Source: Hippasteria phrygiana
Lineage: Eukaryota > Echinodermata > Asteroidea > Valvatida > Goniasteridae
Direction: 5' to 3'
DNA length: 64,000 nt
Assembly (NCBI GenBank): GCA_037893225.1
Contig: JAZGUH010000326.1
Location: forward strand, 2,108,001-2,172,000
The notes beneath the pieces were generated by a model. It saw only the letters and a program-made list of their open reading frames with translations. It was not told the origin of the DNA and did no database searches. Below, piece by piece: positions 41,901-54,249 of the stretch. Made by a program: the position numbers and the translations under genes. Position 1 is the first letter of the stretch. Every line of letters starts with the position of its first letter.

Positions 41901-43836
41901 GTGTACATGATACCGTCTATTTATTGCTCCATGCATGTCAAATTCCCTGGGGTATGACTTGCTTTACTCATTCATAATTGCATGAAATATCAACCAAATG
42001 CAGTAATTTTGACATGTATGGATAGCTTAGATCTGGCGCTACATGTTGCAATCATCGGCGGCTTCTTAGAGTTAAAACTTGTGGAGAAAATTCAAACCTC
42101 GCAATGTTTATTTTCTTTCCGGCCAACATCTGTGTACATGTTACCGTCTATTTATTGCTCCATGCATGTCAAATTCCCTGGGGTATGACTTGCTTTACTC
42201 ATTCATAATTGCATGAAATATCAACCAAATTAAGTAATTTTGACATGTATGGATAGCTTAGATCTGGCGCTACATGTTGCAATTATCGGCGGCTTCTTAG
42301 AGTTAAAACTTGTGGAGAAAATTCAAACCTCGCAATGTTTATTTTCTTTCCGGCCAACATCTGTGTACATGTTACCGTCTATTTATTGCTCCATGCATGT
42401 CAAATTCCCTGGGGTATGGACTTGCTTTACTCATTCATAATTGCATGAAATATCAACCAAATTCAGTAATTTTGACATGTATGGATAGCTTAGATCTGGC
42501 GCTACATGTTGCAATTATCGGCGGCTTCTTAGAGTTAACACTTGTGGAGAAAATTCAAACCTCGCAATGTTTATTTTCTTTCCGGCCAACATCTGTGTAC
42601 ATATTACCGTCTATTTATTGCTCCATGCATGTCAAATTCCCTGGGGTATGGACTTGCTTTATTCATTCATAATTGCATGAAATATCAACCAAATGCAGTA
42701 ATTTTGACATGTATGGATAGCTTAGATCTGGCGCTACATGTTGCAATCATCGGCGGCTTCTTAGAGTTAAAACTTGTGGAGAAAATTCAAACCTCGCAAT
42801 GTTTATTTTCTTTCCGGCCAACATCTGTGTACATGTTACCGTCTATTTATTGCTCCATGCATGTCAAATTCCCTAGGGTATGGACTTGCTTTATTCATTC
42901 ATAATTGCATGAAATATCAACCAAATGCAGTAATTTTGACATGTATGGATAGCTTAGATCTGGCGCTACATGTTGCAATCATCGGCGGCTTCTTAGAGTT
43001 AAAACTTGTGGAGAAAATTCAAACCTCGCAATGTTTATTTTCTTTCCGGCCAACATCTGTGTGCATATTACCTTCTATTTATTGCTCCATGCATGTCAAA
43101 TTCCCTGGGGTATGACTTGCTTTACTCATTCATAATTGCATGAAATATCAACCAAATTAAGTAATTTTGACATGTATGGATAGCTTAGATCTGGCGCTAC
43201 ATGTTGCAATCATCGGCGGCTTCTTAGAGTTAAAACTTGTGGAGAAAATTCAAACCTCGCAATGTTTATTTTCTTTCCGGCCAACATCTGTGTACATGTT
43301 ACCGTCTATTTATTGCTCCATGCATGTCAAATTCCCTGGGGTATGGACTTGCTTTACTCATTCATAATTGCATGAAATATCAACCAAATTCAGTAATTTT
43401 GACATGTATGGATAGCTTAGATCTGGCGCTACATGTTGCAATTATCGGCGGCTTCTTAGAGTTAACACTTGTGGAGAAAATTCAAACCTCGCAATGTTTA
43501 TTTTCTTTCCGGCCAACATCTGTGTACATGATACCGTCTATTTATTGCTCCATGCATGTCAAATTCCCTGGGGTATGACTTGCTTTACTCATTCATAATT
43601 GCATGAAATATCAACCAAATGCAGTAATTTTGACATGTATGGATAGCTTAGATCTGGCGCTACATGTTGCAATCATCGGCGGCTTCTTAGAGTTAAAACT
43701 TGTGGAGAAAATTCAAACCTCGCAATGTTTATTTTCTTTCCGGCCAACATCTGTGTACATATTACCGTCTATTTATTGCTCCATGCATGTCAAATTCCCT
43801 GGGGTATGACTTGCTTTACTCATTCATAATTGCATG

Positions 43837-46800
43837 AAATATCAACCAAATTAAGTAATTTTGACATGTATGGATAGCTTAGATCTGGCGCTACATGTTG
43901 CAATCATCGGCGGCTTCTTAGAGTTAAAACTTGTGGAGAAAATTCAAACCTCGCAATGTTTATTTTCTTTCCGGCCAACATCTGTGTACATGATACCGTC
44001 TATTTATTGCTCCATGCATGTCAAATTCCCTGGGGTATGACTTGCTTTACTCATTCATAATTGCATGAAATATCAACCAAATGCAGTAATTTTGACATGT
44101 ATGGATAGCTTAGATCTGGCGCTACATGTTGCAATCATCGGCGGCTTCTTAGAGTTAAAACTTGTGGAGAAAATTCAAACCTCGCAATGTTTATTTTCTT
44201 TCCGGCCAACATCTGTGTACATGTTACCGTCTATTTATTGCTCCATGCATGTCAAATTCCCTGGGGTATGACTTGCTTTACTCATTCATAATTGCATGAA
44301 ATATCAACCAAATTAAGTAATTTTGACATGTATGGATAGCTTAGATCTGGCGCTACATGTTGCAATTATCGGCGGCTTCTTAGAGTTAAAACTTGTGGAG
44401 AAAATTCAAACCTCGCAATGTTTATTTTCTTTCCGGCCAACATCTGTGTACATGTTACCGTCTATTTATTGCTCCATGCATGTCAAATTCCCTGGGGTAT
44501 GGACTTGCTTTACTCATTCATAATTGCATGAAATATCAACCAAATTCAGTAATTTTGACATGTATGGATAGCTTAGATCTGGCGCTACATGTTGCAATTA
44601 TCGGCGGCTTCTTAGAGTTAACACTTGTGGAGAAAATTCAAACCTCGCAATGTTTATTTTCTTTCCGGCCAACATCTGTGTACATATTACCGTCTATTTA
44701 TTGCTCCATGCATGTCAAATTCCCTGGGGTATGGACTTGCTTTATTCATTCATAATTGCATGAAATATCAACCAAATGCAGTAATTTTGACATGTATGGA
44801 TAGCTTAGATCTGGCGCTACATGTTGCAATCATCGGCGGCTTCTTAGAGTTAAAACTTGTGGAGAAAATTCAAACCTCGCAATGTTTATTTTCTTTCCGG
44901 CCAACATCTGTGTACATGTTACCGTCTATTTATTGCTCCATGCATGTCAAATTCCCTAGGGTATGGACTTGCTTTATTCATTCATAATTGCATGAAATAT
45001 CAACCAAATGCAGTAATTTTGACATGTATGGATAGCTTAGATCTGGCGCTACATGTTGCAATCATCGGCGGCTTCTTAGAGTTAAAACTTGTGGAGAAAA
45101 TTCAAACCTCGCAATGTTTATTTTCTTTCCGGCCAACATCTGTGTACATATTACCGTCTATTTATTGCTCCATGCATGTCAAATTCCCTGGGGTATGGAC
45201 TTGCTTTATTCATTCATAATTGCATGAAATATCAACCAAATGCAGTAATTTTGACATGTATGGATAGCTTAGATCTGGCGCTACATGTTGCAATCATCGG
45301 CGGCTTCTTAGAGTTAAAACTTGTGGAGAAAATTCAAACCTCGCAATGTTTATTTTCTTTCCGGCCAACATCTGTGTACCTGTTACCGTCTATTTATTGC
45401 TCCATGCATGTCAAATTCCCTGGGGTATGGACTTGCTTTACTCATTCATAATTGCATGAAATATAAACCAAATACAGTAATTTTGACATGTATGGATAGC
45501 TTAGATCTGGCGCTACATGTTGCAATTATCTGCGGCTTCTTAGAGTTAAAACTTGTGGAGAAAATTCAAACCTCGCAATGTTTATTTTCTTTCCGGCCAA
45601 CATCTGTGTGCATATTTCCTTCTATTTTGTGCTCCATGCCTGTCAAATTCCCTGGGGTATGACTTGCTTTACTCATTCATAATTGCATGAAATATCAACC
45701 AAATTCAGTAATTTTGACATGTATGGATAGCTTAGATCTGGCGCTACATGTTGCAATCATCGGCGGCTTCTTAGAGTTAAAACTTGTGGAGAAAATTCAA
45801 ACCTCGCAATGTTTATTTTCTTTCCGGCCAACATCTGTGTGCATATTACCTTCTATTTATTGCTCCATGCATGTCAAATTCCCTGGGGTATGACTTGCTT
45901 TACTCATTCATAATTGCATGAAATATCAACCAAATTCAGTAATTTTGACATGTATGGATAGCTTAGATCTGGCGCTACATGTTGCAATCATCGGCGGCTT
46001 CTTAGAGTTAAAACTTGTGGAGAAAATTCAAACCTCGCAATGTTTATTTTCTTTCCGGCCAACATCTGTGTGCATATTACCTTCTATTTATTGCTCCATG
46101 CCTGTCAAATTCCCTGGGGTATGACTTGCTTTACTCATTCATAATTGCATGAAATATCAACCAAATTCAGTAATTTTGACATGTATGGATAGCTTAGATC
46201 TGGCGCTACATGTTGCAATCATCGGCGGCTTCTTAGAGTTAAAACTTGTGGAGAAAATTCAAACCTCGCAATGTTTATTTTCTTTCCGGCCAACATCTGT
46301 GTACATGTTACCGTCTATTTATTGCTCCATGCATGTCAAATTCCCTGGGGTATGACTTGCTTTACTCATTCATAATTGCATGAAATATCAACCAAATTAA
46401 GTAATTTTGACATGTATGGATAGCTTAGATCTGGCGCTACATGTTGCAATCATCGGCGGCTTCTTAGAGTTAAAACTTGTGGAGAAAATTCAAACCTCGC
46501 AATGTTTATTTTCTTTCCGGCCAACATCTGTGTGCATATTACCTTCTATTTATTGCTCCATGCCTGTCAAATTCCCTGGGCTATGACTTGCTTTACTCAT
46601 TCATAATTGCATGAAATATCAACCAAATTCAGTAATTTTGACATGTATGGATAGCTTAGATCTGGCGCTACATGTTGCAATCATCGGCGGCTTCTTAGAG
46701 TTAAAACTTGTGGAGAAAATTCAAACCTCGCAATGTTTATTTTCTTTCCGGCCAACATCTGTGTACATGTTACCGTCTATTTATTGCTCCATGCTTGTCA

Positions 46801-47846
46801 AATTCCCTAGGGTATGGACTTGCTTTACTCATTCATAATTGCATGAAATATCAACCAAATTCAGTAATTTTGACATGTATGGATAGCTTAGATCTGGCGC
46901 TACATGTTGCAATTATCGGCGGCTTCTTAGAGTTAACACTTGTGGAGAAAATTCAAACCTCGCAATGTTTATTTTCTTTCCGGCCAACATCTGTGTACAT
47001 ATTACCGTCTATTTATTGCTCCATGCATGTCAAATTCCCAGGGGTATGGACTTGCTTTATTCATTCATAATTGCATGAAATATCAACCAAATGCAGTAAT
47101 TTTGACATGTATGGATAGCTTAGATCTGGCGCTACATGTTGCAATCATCGGCGGCTTCTTAGAGTTAAAACTTGTGGAGAAAATTCAAACCTCGCAATGT
47201 TTATTTTCTTTCCGGCCAACATCTGTGTACATGTTACCGTCTATTTATTGCTCCATGCATGTCAAATTCCCTGGGGTATGACTTGCTTTACTCATTCATA
47301 ATTGCATGAAATGTAAACCAAATACAGTAATTTTGACATGTATGGATAGCTTAGATCTGGCGCTACATGTTGTAATTATCGGCGGCTTCTTAGAGTTAAA
47401 ACTTGTGGAGAAAATTCAAACCTCGCAATGTTTATTTTCTTTCCGGCCAACATCTGTGTACATATTACCGTCTATTTATTGCTCCATGCATGTCAAATTC
47501 CCTGGGGTATGGACTTGCTTTATTCATTCATAATTGCATGAAATATCAACCAAATGCAGTAATTTTGACATGTATGGATAGCTTAGATCTGGCGCTACAT
47601 GTTGTAATTATCGGCGGCTTCTTAGAGTTAAAACTTGTGGAGAAAATTCAAACCTCGCAATGTTTATTTTCTTTCCGGCCAACATCTGTGTACATATTAC
47701 CGTCTATTTATTGCTCCTTGCCTGTCAGATTCCCTGGGGTATGAACTTGCTTTACTTATTCATAATTGCATGAAATATCAACCAAATGCAGTAATTTTGA
47801 CATGTATGGATAGCTTAGATCTGGCGCTACATGTTGCAATCATCGG
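43837..47846 (+). repeat. Segment duplicated again downstream, source
   Basis: This part of the second large copy recurs at 48926-52704. The offset is 5089 bp (22 monomers) up to about 50.9 kb, then 4858 bp (21 monomers). It carries CCCTAGGGTATGGAC near 46809, as the downstream copy does, whereas the first large copy has CCCTTGGG at 19963. The downstream segment therefore derives from this one. G-to-T at 45531 is absent downstream and must be later than the duplication. Confidence 0.9.
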
Positions 47847-48940
47847 TAGCTTCTTAGAGTTGTGGAGAAAATTCAAACCTCGCAATGTTTATTTTCTTCC
47901 CGGCCACCATCTGTGTGCATATTACCTTCTATTTATTGCTCCATGCCTGTCAGATTCCCTGGGGTATGTACTTGCTTTACTTATTCATAATTGCATGAAA
48001 TATCAACCAAATGCAGTAATTTTGACATGTATGGATAGCTTAGATCTGGCGCTACATGTTGCAATCATCGGCGGCTTCCTAGAGTTAAAACTTGTGGAGA
48101 AAGTTCAAACCTCGCAATGTTTATTTTCTTCCCGGCCACCATCTGTGTACATATTACCGTCTATTTATTGCTCCATGCCTGTCAAATTCTCTGGGGTATG
48201 GACTTGCTTTACTTATTCATAATTGCATGAAATATCAACCAAATGCAGTAATGTTGACATGTATGGATAGCTTAGATCTGGCGCTACATGTTGCAATCAT
48301 CGGCGGCTTTTTAGAGTTAAAACTTGTGGAGAAAATTCAAACCTCGCAATGTTTATTTTCTTCCCGGCCACCATCTGTGTGCATATTACCTTCTATTTAT
48401 TGCTCCTTGCCTGTCAGATTCCCTGGGGTATGAACTTGCTTTACTTATTCATAATTGCATGAAATATCAACCAAATGCAGTAATTTTGACATGTATGGAT
48501 AGCTTAGATCTGGCGCTACATGTTGCAATCATCGGCGGCTTCTTAGAGTTAAAACTTGTGGAGAAAATTCAAACCTCGCAATGTTTATTTTCTTCCCAGC
48601 CACCATCTGTGTACATATTACCGTCTATTTATTGCTCCATGCCTGTCAAATTGCCAGGGGTATGGACTTGCTTTACTCATTCATAATTGCATAAAATATC
48701 AACCAAATGCAGTAATGTTGACATGTATGGATAGCTTAGATCTGGCGCTACATGTTGCAATCATCGGCAGCTTCTTAGAGTTAAAACTTGTGGAGAAAGT
48801 TCAAACCTCGCAATGTTTATTTTCTTCCCGGCCACCATCTGTGTACATATTACCGTCTATTTATTGCTCCATGCCTGTCAGATTCCCTGGGGTATAAACT
48901 TGCTTTAGTCATTCATAATTGCATAAAATATCAACCAAAT
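47717..48940 (+). repeat. Family B island, second
   Basis: This is the copy of 20871-22094 at an offset of 26846 bp, including the 225-bp monomer with the same 7-bp deletion (47857-47867), TTCCTAGAG near 48077 and TTTTTAGAG near 48308. It ends one monomer earlier than the first island, in the sequence ATAAAATATCAACCAAAT, where it changes to the family A order. The two islands therefore left family B through different exchanges. Confidence 0.92.
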
Positions 48941-51900
48941 TAAGTAATTTTGACATGTATGGATAGCTTAGATCTGGCGCTACATGTTGCAATCATCGGC
49001 GGCTTCTTAGAGTTAAAACTTGTGGAGAAAATTCAAACCTCGCAATGTTTATTTTCTTTCCGGCCAACATCTGTGTACATGATACCGTCTATTTATTGCT
49101 CCATGCATGTCAAATTCCCTGGGGTATGACTTGCTTTACTCATTCATAATTGCATGAAATATCAACCAAATGCAGTAATTTTGACATGTATGGATAGCTT
49201 AGATCTGGCGCTACATGTTGCAATCATCGGCGGCTTCTTAGAGTTAAAACTTGTGGAGAAAATTCAAACCTCGCAATGTTTATTTTCTTTCCGGCCAACA
49301 TCTGTGTACATGTTACCGTCTATTTATTGCTCCATGCATGTCAAATTCCCTGGGGTATGACTTGCTTTACTCATTCATAATTGCATGAAATATCAACCAA
49401 ATTAAGTAATTTTGACATGTATGGATAGCTTAGATCTGGCGCTACATGTTGCAATTATCGGCGGCTTCTTAGAGTTAAAACTTGTGGAGAAAATTCAAAC
49501 CTCGCAATGTTTATTTTCTTTCCGGCCAACATCTGTGTACATGTTACCGTCTATTTATTGCTCCATGCATGTCAAATTCCCTGGGGTATGGACTTGCTTT
49601 ACTAATTCATAATTGCATGAAATATCAACCAAATTCAGTAATTTTGACATGTATGGATAGCTTAGATCTGGCGCTACATGTTGCAATTATCGGCGGCTTC
49701 TTAGAGTTAACACTTGTGGAGAAAATTCAAACCTCGCAATGTTTATTTTCTTTCCGGCCAACATCTGTGTACATATTACCGTCTATTTATTGCTCCATGC
49801 ATGTCAAATTCCCTGGGGTATGGACTTGCTTTATTCATTCATAATTGCATGAAATATCAACCAAATGCAGTAATTTTGACATGTATGGATAGCTTAGATC
49901 TGGCGCTACATGTTGCAATCATCGGCGGCTTCTTAGAGTTAAAACGTGTGGAGAAAATTCAAACCTCGCAATGTTTATTTTCTTTCCGGCCAACATCTGT
50001 GTACATGTTACCGTCTATTTATTGCTCCATGCATGTCAAATTCCCTAGGGTATGGACTTGCTTTATTCATTCATAATTGCATGAAATATCAACCAAATGC
50101 AGTAATTTTGACATGTATGGATAGCTTAGATCTGGCGCTACATGTTGCAATCATCGGCGGCTTCTTAGAGTTAAAACTTGTGGAGAAAATTCAAACCTCG
50201 CAATGTTTATTTTCTTTCCGGCCAACATCTGTGTACATATTACCGTCTATTTATTGCTCCATGCATGTCAAATTCCCTGGGGTATGGACTTGCTTTATTC
50301 ATTCATAATTGCATGAAATATCAACCAAATGCAGTAATTTTGACATGTATGGATAGCTTAGATCTGGCGCTACATGTTGCAATCATCGGCGGCTTCTTAG
50401 AGTTAAAACTTGTGGAGAAAATTCAAACCTCGCAATGTTTATTTTCTTTCCGGCCAACATCTGTGTACCTGTTACCGTCTATTTATTGCTCCATGCATGT
50501 CAAATTCCCTGGGGTATGGACTTGCTTTACTCATTCATAATTGCATGAAATATAAACCAAATACAGTAATTTTGACATGTATGGATAGCTTAGATCTGGC
50601 GCTACATGTTGCAATTATCGGCGGCTTCTTAGAGTTAAAACTTGTGGAGAAAATTCAAACCTCGCAATGTTTATTTTCTTTCCGGCCAACATCTGTGTGC
50701 ATATTTCCTTCTATTTTGTGCTCCATGCCTGTCAAATTCCCTGGGGTATGACTTGCTTTACTCATTCATAATTGCATGAAATATCAACCAAATTCAGTAA
50801 TTTTGACATGTATGGATAGCTTAGATCTGGCGCTACATGTTGCAATCATCGGCGGCTTCTTAGAGTTAAAACTTGTGGAGAAAATTCAAACCTCGCAATG
50901 TTTATTTTCTTTCCGGCCAACATCTGTGTGCATATTACCTTCTATTTATTGCTCCATGCATGTCAAATTCCCTGGGGTATGACTTGCTTTACTCATTCAT
51001 AATTGCATGAAATATCAACCAAATTCAGTAATTTTGACATGTATGGATAGCTTAGATCTGGCGCTACATGTTGCAATCATCGGCGGCTTCTTAGAGTTAA
51101 AACTTGTGGAGAAAATTCAAACCTCGCAATGTTTATTTTCTTTCCGGCCAACATCTGTGTACATGTTACCGTCTATTTATTGCTCCATGCATGTCAAATT
51201 CCCTGGGGTATGACTTGCTTTACTCATTCATAATTGCATGAAATATCAACCAAATTCAGTAATTTTGACATGTATGGATAGCTTAGATCTGGCGCTACAT
51301 GTTGCAATCATCGGCGGCTTCTTAGAGTTAAAACTTGTGGAGAAAATTCAAACCTCGCAATGTTTATTTTCTTTCCGGCCAACATCTGTGTGCATATTAC
51401 CTTCTATTTATTGCTCCATGCCTGTCAAATTCCCTGGGCTATGACTTGCTTTACTCATTCATAATTGCATGAAATATCAACCAAATTCAGTAATTTTGAC
51501 ATGTATGGATAGCTTAGATCTGGCGCTACATGTTGCAATCATCGGCGGCTTCTTAGAGTTAAAACTTGTGGAGAAAATTCAAACCTCGCAATGTTTATTT
51601 TCTTTCCGGCCAACATCTGTGTACATGTTACCGTCTATTTATTGCTCCATGCTTGTCAAATTCCCTAGGGTATGGACTTGCTTTACTCATTCATAATTGC
51701 ATGAAATATCAACCAAATTCAGTAATTTTGACATGTATGGATAGCTTAGATCTGGCGCTACATGTTGCAATTATCGGCGGCTTCTTAGAGTTAACACTTG
51801 TGGAGAAAATTCAAACCTCGCAATGTTTATTTTCTTTCCGGCCAACATCTGTGTACATATTACCGTCTATTTATTGCTCCATGCATGTCAAATTCCCAGG

Positions 51901-52704
51901 GGTATGGACTTGCTTTATTCATTCATAATTGCATGAAATATCAACCAAATGCAGTAATTTTGACATGTATGGATAGCTTAGATCTGGCGCTACATGTTGC
52001 AATCATCGGCGGCTTCTTAGAGTTAAAACTTGTGGAGAAAATTCAAACCTCGCAATGTTTATTTTCTTTCCGGCCAACATCTGTGTACATGTTACCGTCT
52101 ATTTATTGCTCCATGCATGTCAAATTCCCTGGGGTATGACTTGCTTTACTCATTCATAATTGCATGAAATGTAAACCAAATACAGTAATTTTGACATGTA
52201 TGGATAGCTTAGATCTGGCGCTACATGTTGTAATTATCGGCGGCTTCTTAGAGTTAAAACTTGTGGAGAAAATTCAAACCTCGCAATGTTTATTTTCTTT
52301 CCGGCCAACATCTGTGTACATATTACCGTCTATTTATTGCTCCATGCATGTCAAATTCCCTGGGGTATGGACTTGCTTTATTCATTCATAATTGCATGAA
52401 ATATCAACCAAATGCAGTAATTTTGACATGTATGGATAGCTTAGATCTGGCGCTACATGTTGTAATTATCGGCGGCTTCTTAGAGTTAAAACTTGTGGAG
52501 AAAATTCAAACCTCGCAATGTTTATTTTCTTTCCGGCCAACATCTGTGTACATATTACCGTCTATTTATTGCTCCTTGCCTGTCAGATTCCCTGGGGTAT
52601 GAACTTGCTTTACTTATTCATAATTGCATGAAATATCAACCAAATGCAGTAATTTTGACATGTATGGATAGCTTAGATCTGGCGCTACATGTTGCAATCA
52701 TCGG
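48926..52704 (+). repeat. Segment duplicated from 43837-47846
   Basis: The left junction lies in the monomer at 48923: ATAAAAT is family B from the large block, while AAATTAAG and all that follows is the family A order of 43834. The right edge is at 52705, where CATCGGCGGC replaces the CATCGGTAGC of 47841-47850. One monomer equivalent to 45918 is missing between about 50.98 and 51.24 kb, and the copy at 51238 begins TTCAG in place of TTAAG. Private changes are AAACGTGTGG near 49945 and ACTAATTCAT near 49604. Confidence 0.88.
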
Positions 52705-53091
52705 CGGCTTCTTAGAGTTAAAACTTGTGGAGAAAATTCAAACCTCGCAATGTTTATTTTCTTTCCGGCCAACATCTGTGTACATGTTACCGTCTATTTA
52801 TTGCTCCATGCTTGTCAAATTCCCTAGGGTATGGACTTGCTTTACTCATTCATAATTGCATGAAATATCAACCAAATGCAGTAATTTTGACATGTATGGA
52901 TAGCTTAGATCTGGCGCTACATGTTGCAATCATCGGCGGCTTCTTAGAGTTAAAACTTGTGGAGAAAGTTCAAACCTCGCGGTGTTTATTTTCTTCCCAG
53001 CCACCATCTGTGTACATATTACCGTCTATTTATTGCTCCATGCCTGTCAAATTCCCAGGGGTATGGACTTGCTTTACTCATTCATAATTGC

Positions 53092-53323
53092 ATAAAATAT
53101 CAACCAAATGCAGTAATGTTGACATGTATGGATAGCTTAGATCTGGCGCTACATGTTGCAATCATCGGCGGCTTCTTAGAGTTAGAACTTGTGGAGAAAG
53201 TTCAAACCTCGCAGTGTTTATTTTCTTCCCGGCCACCATCTGTGTACATATTACCGTCTATTTATTGCTCCATGCCTGTCAAATTCTCTGGGGTATGGAC
53301 TTGCTTTACTCATTCACAATTGA
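53092..53323 (+). repeat. Reference monomer, family B
   Basis: Family B differs from family A at roughly 5-10 positions. This copy has ATAAAAT at its start, AATGTTGAC, GTTAGAAC (private to this copy and the one at 58882), AAAGTTCAA, TCGCAGTG, TCCCGGCCACC, CATGCCTG and AAATTCTCTGG. It ends in CACAATTGAATG, a variant shared with 56102, 59114, 61893 and 63978. Other B copies have TCCCAGCC, which removes both the CpG and the HaeIII site at this point, or AGATTCC. No sequence unrelated to family A is present, so B is a diverged subfamily and not a separate satellite. Confidence 0.93.
53133..53208 (+). promoter_or_regulatory. Weak RNA polymerase III A-box/B-box-like pair in a family B monomer
   Basis: TAGCTTAGATC (53133-53143) agrees with 10 of 11 positions of a loose A-box consensus. 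GTTCAAACC (53200-53208) fits GWTCRANNC fully, 67 bp downstream, and is followed by T-rich sequence. Family A has ATTCAAACC and loses the B-box match. The pair is spaced wider than in tRNA genes, and a single 9-mer match of this degeneracy is expected by chance in roughly one monomer design in ten. Confidence that it is functional is low. Confidence 0.15.
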
Positions 53324-54017
53324 ATGAAATATCAACCAAATGCAGTAATTTTGACATGTATGGATAGCTTAGATCTGGCGCTACATGTTGCAATCATCGG
53401 CGGCTTCTTAGAGTTAAAACTTGTGGAGAAAGTTCAAACCTCGCAATGTTTATTTTCTTCCCAGCCACCACTGTGTACATATTACCGTCTATTTATTGCT
53501 CCATGCCTGTCAGATTCCCTGGGGTATAAACTTGCTTTACTCATTCATAATTGCATAAAATATCAACCAAATGCAGTAATTTTGACATGTATGGATAGCT
53601 TAGATCTGGCGCTACATGTTGCAATCATCGGCGGCTTCTTAGAGTTAAAACTTGTGGAGAAAGTTCAAACCTCGCAATGTTTATTTTCTTCCCAGCCACC
53701 ACTGTGTACATATTACCGTCTATTTATTGCTCCATGCCTGTCAGATTCCCTGGGGTATAAACTTGCTTTACTCATTCATAATTGCATAAAATATCAACCA
53801 AATGCAGTAATTTTGACATGTATGGATAGCTTAGATCTGGCGCTACATGTTGCAATCATCGGCGGCTTCTTAGAGTTAAAACTTGTGGAGAAAATTCAAA
53901 CCTCGCAATGTTTATTTTCTTCCCAGCCACCATCTGTGTACATATTACCGTCTATTTATTGCTCCATGCCTGTCAAATTCCCAGGGGTATGGACTTGCTT
54001 TACTCATTCATAATTGC
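53324..54017 (+). repeat. Three family B monomers forming the longest open frame
   Basis: In the first two monomers the usual CCACCATCTG is CCACCACTG, a loss of one T at about 53468 and 53699. Combined with TATAAAC in place of TATGAC, this keeps each at 231 bp and joins the frames into 229 codons. The same arrangement recurs at 59114-59803, and single-deletion versions occur at 56102-56560 and 61893-62351. I read this as a fortuitous open frame, because the product only repeats the same segments in two alternating frames. Confidence 0.88.
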
Positions 54018-54248
54018 ATAAAATATCAACCAAATGCAGTAATGTTGATATGTATGGATAGCCTAGATCTGGCGCTACATGTTGCAATCATCGGCGGCTT
54101 CTTAGAGTTAAAACTTGTGGAGAAAGTTCAAACCTCGCAATGTTTTTTTTCTTGCCGGCCACCATCTGTGTGCATATTACCTTATATTTATTGCTCCATG
54201 CCTGTCAAATTCCCTGGGCTATGACTTGCTTTACTCATTCATAATTGC
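54018..54248 (+). repeat. Family B variant monomer with T8 run
   Basis: This type carries a private set of changes: GATATGTATGG for GACATGTATGG, GCCTAGATCT for GCTTAGATCT, an A-to-T change that makes an uninterrupted run of eight T, CTTGCCGGCCACC, CCTTATATT, and usually CCCTGGGCTATG. It recurs at 56565, 57724, 58187, 58650 and 59808. A copy at 62356 keeps GATATG but has reverted or recombined at the later sites. The shared block of changes shows these copies descend from one founder spread through the right end of the window. Confidence 0.9.
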
Positions 54249-54249
54249 A

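Larger units (their letters stand above)
30382..48940 (+). repeat. Large block, second copy (about 18.6 kb)
   Basis: This is the partner of 4925-22094. It includes the family B island and its private 7-bp deletion at the expected offset. The few single-base differences I noticed are A-to-C at 33978, a GTACATATT state near 43760 against GTACATGTT, G-to-T at 45531, T-to-A at 46809 (partner 19963), and ACCGTC near 48150 against ATCGTC near 21309. It also has an internal 5-monomer tandem duplication. Divergence outside the length changes therefore looks very low, although I did not align every base. Confidence 0.9.

Noticed and set aside
53324..54013. Open frame of 229 codons (and similar at 59114-59803)
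   Set aside because: It consists of satellite monomers joined by a 1-bp deletion and a changed stop, reading the same segments in alternating frames. Changes among copies alter amino acids freely, and there is no promoter or known domain.
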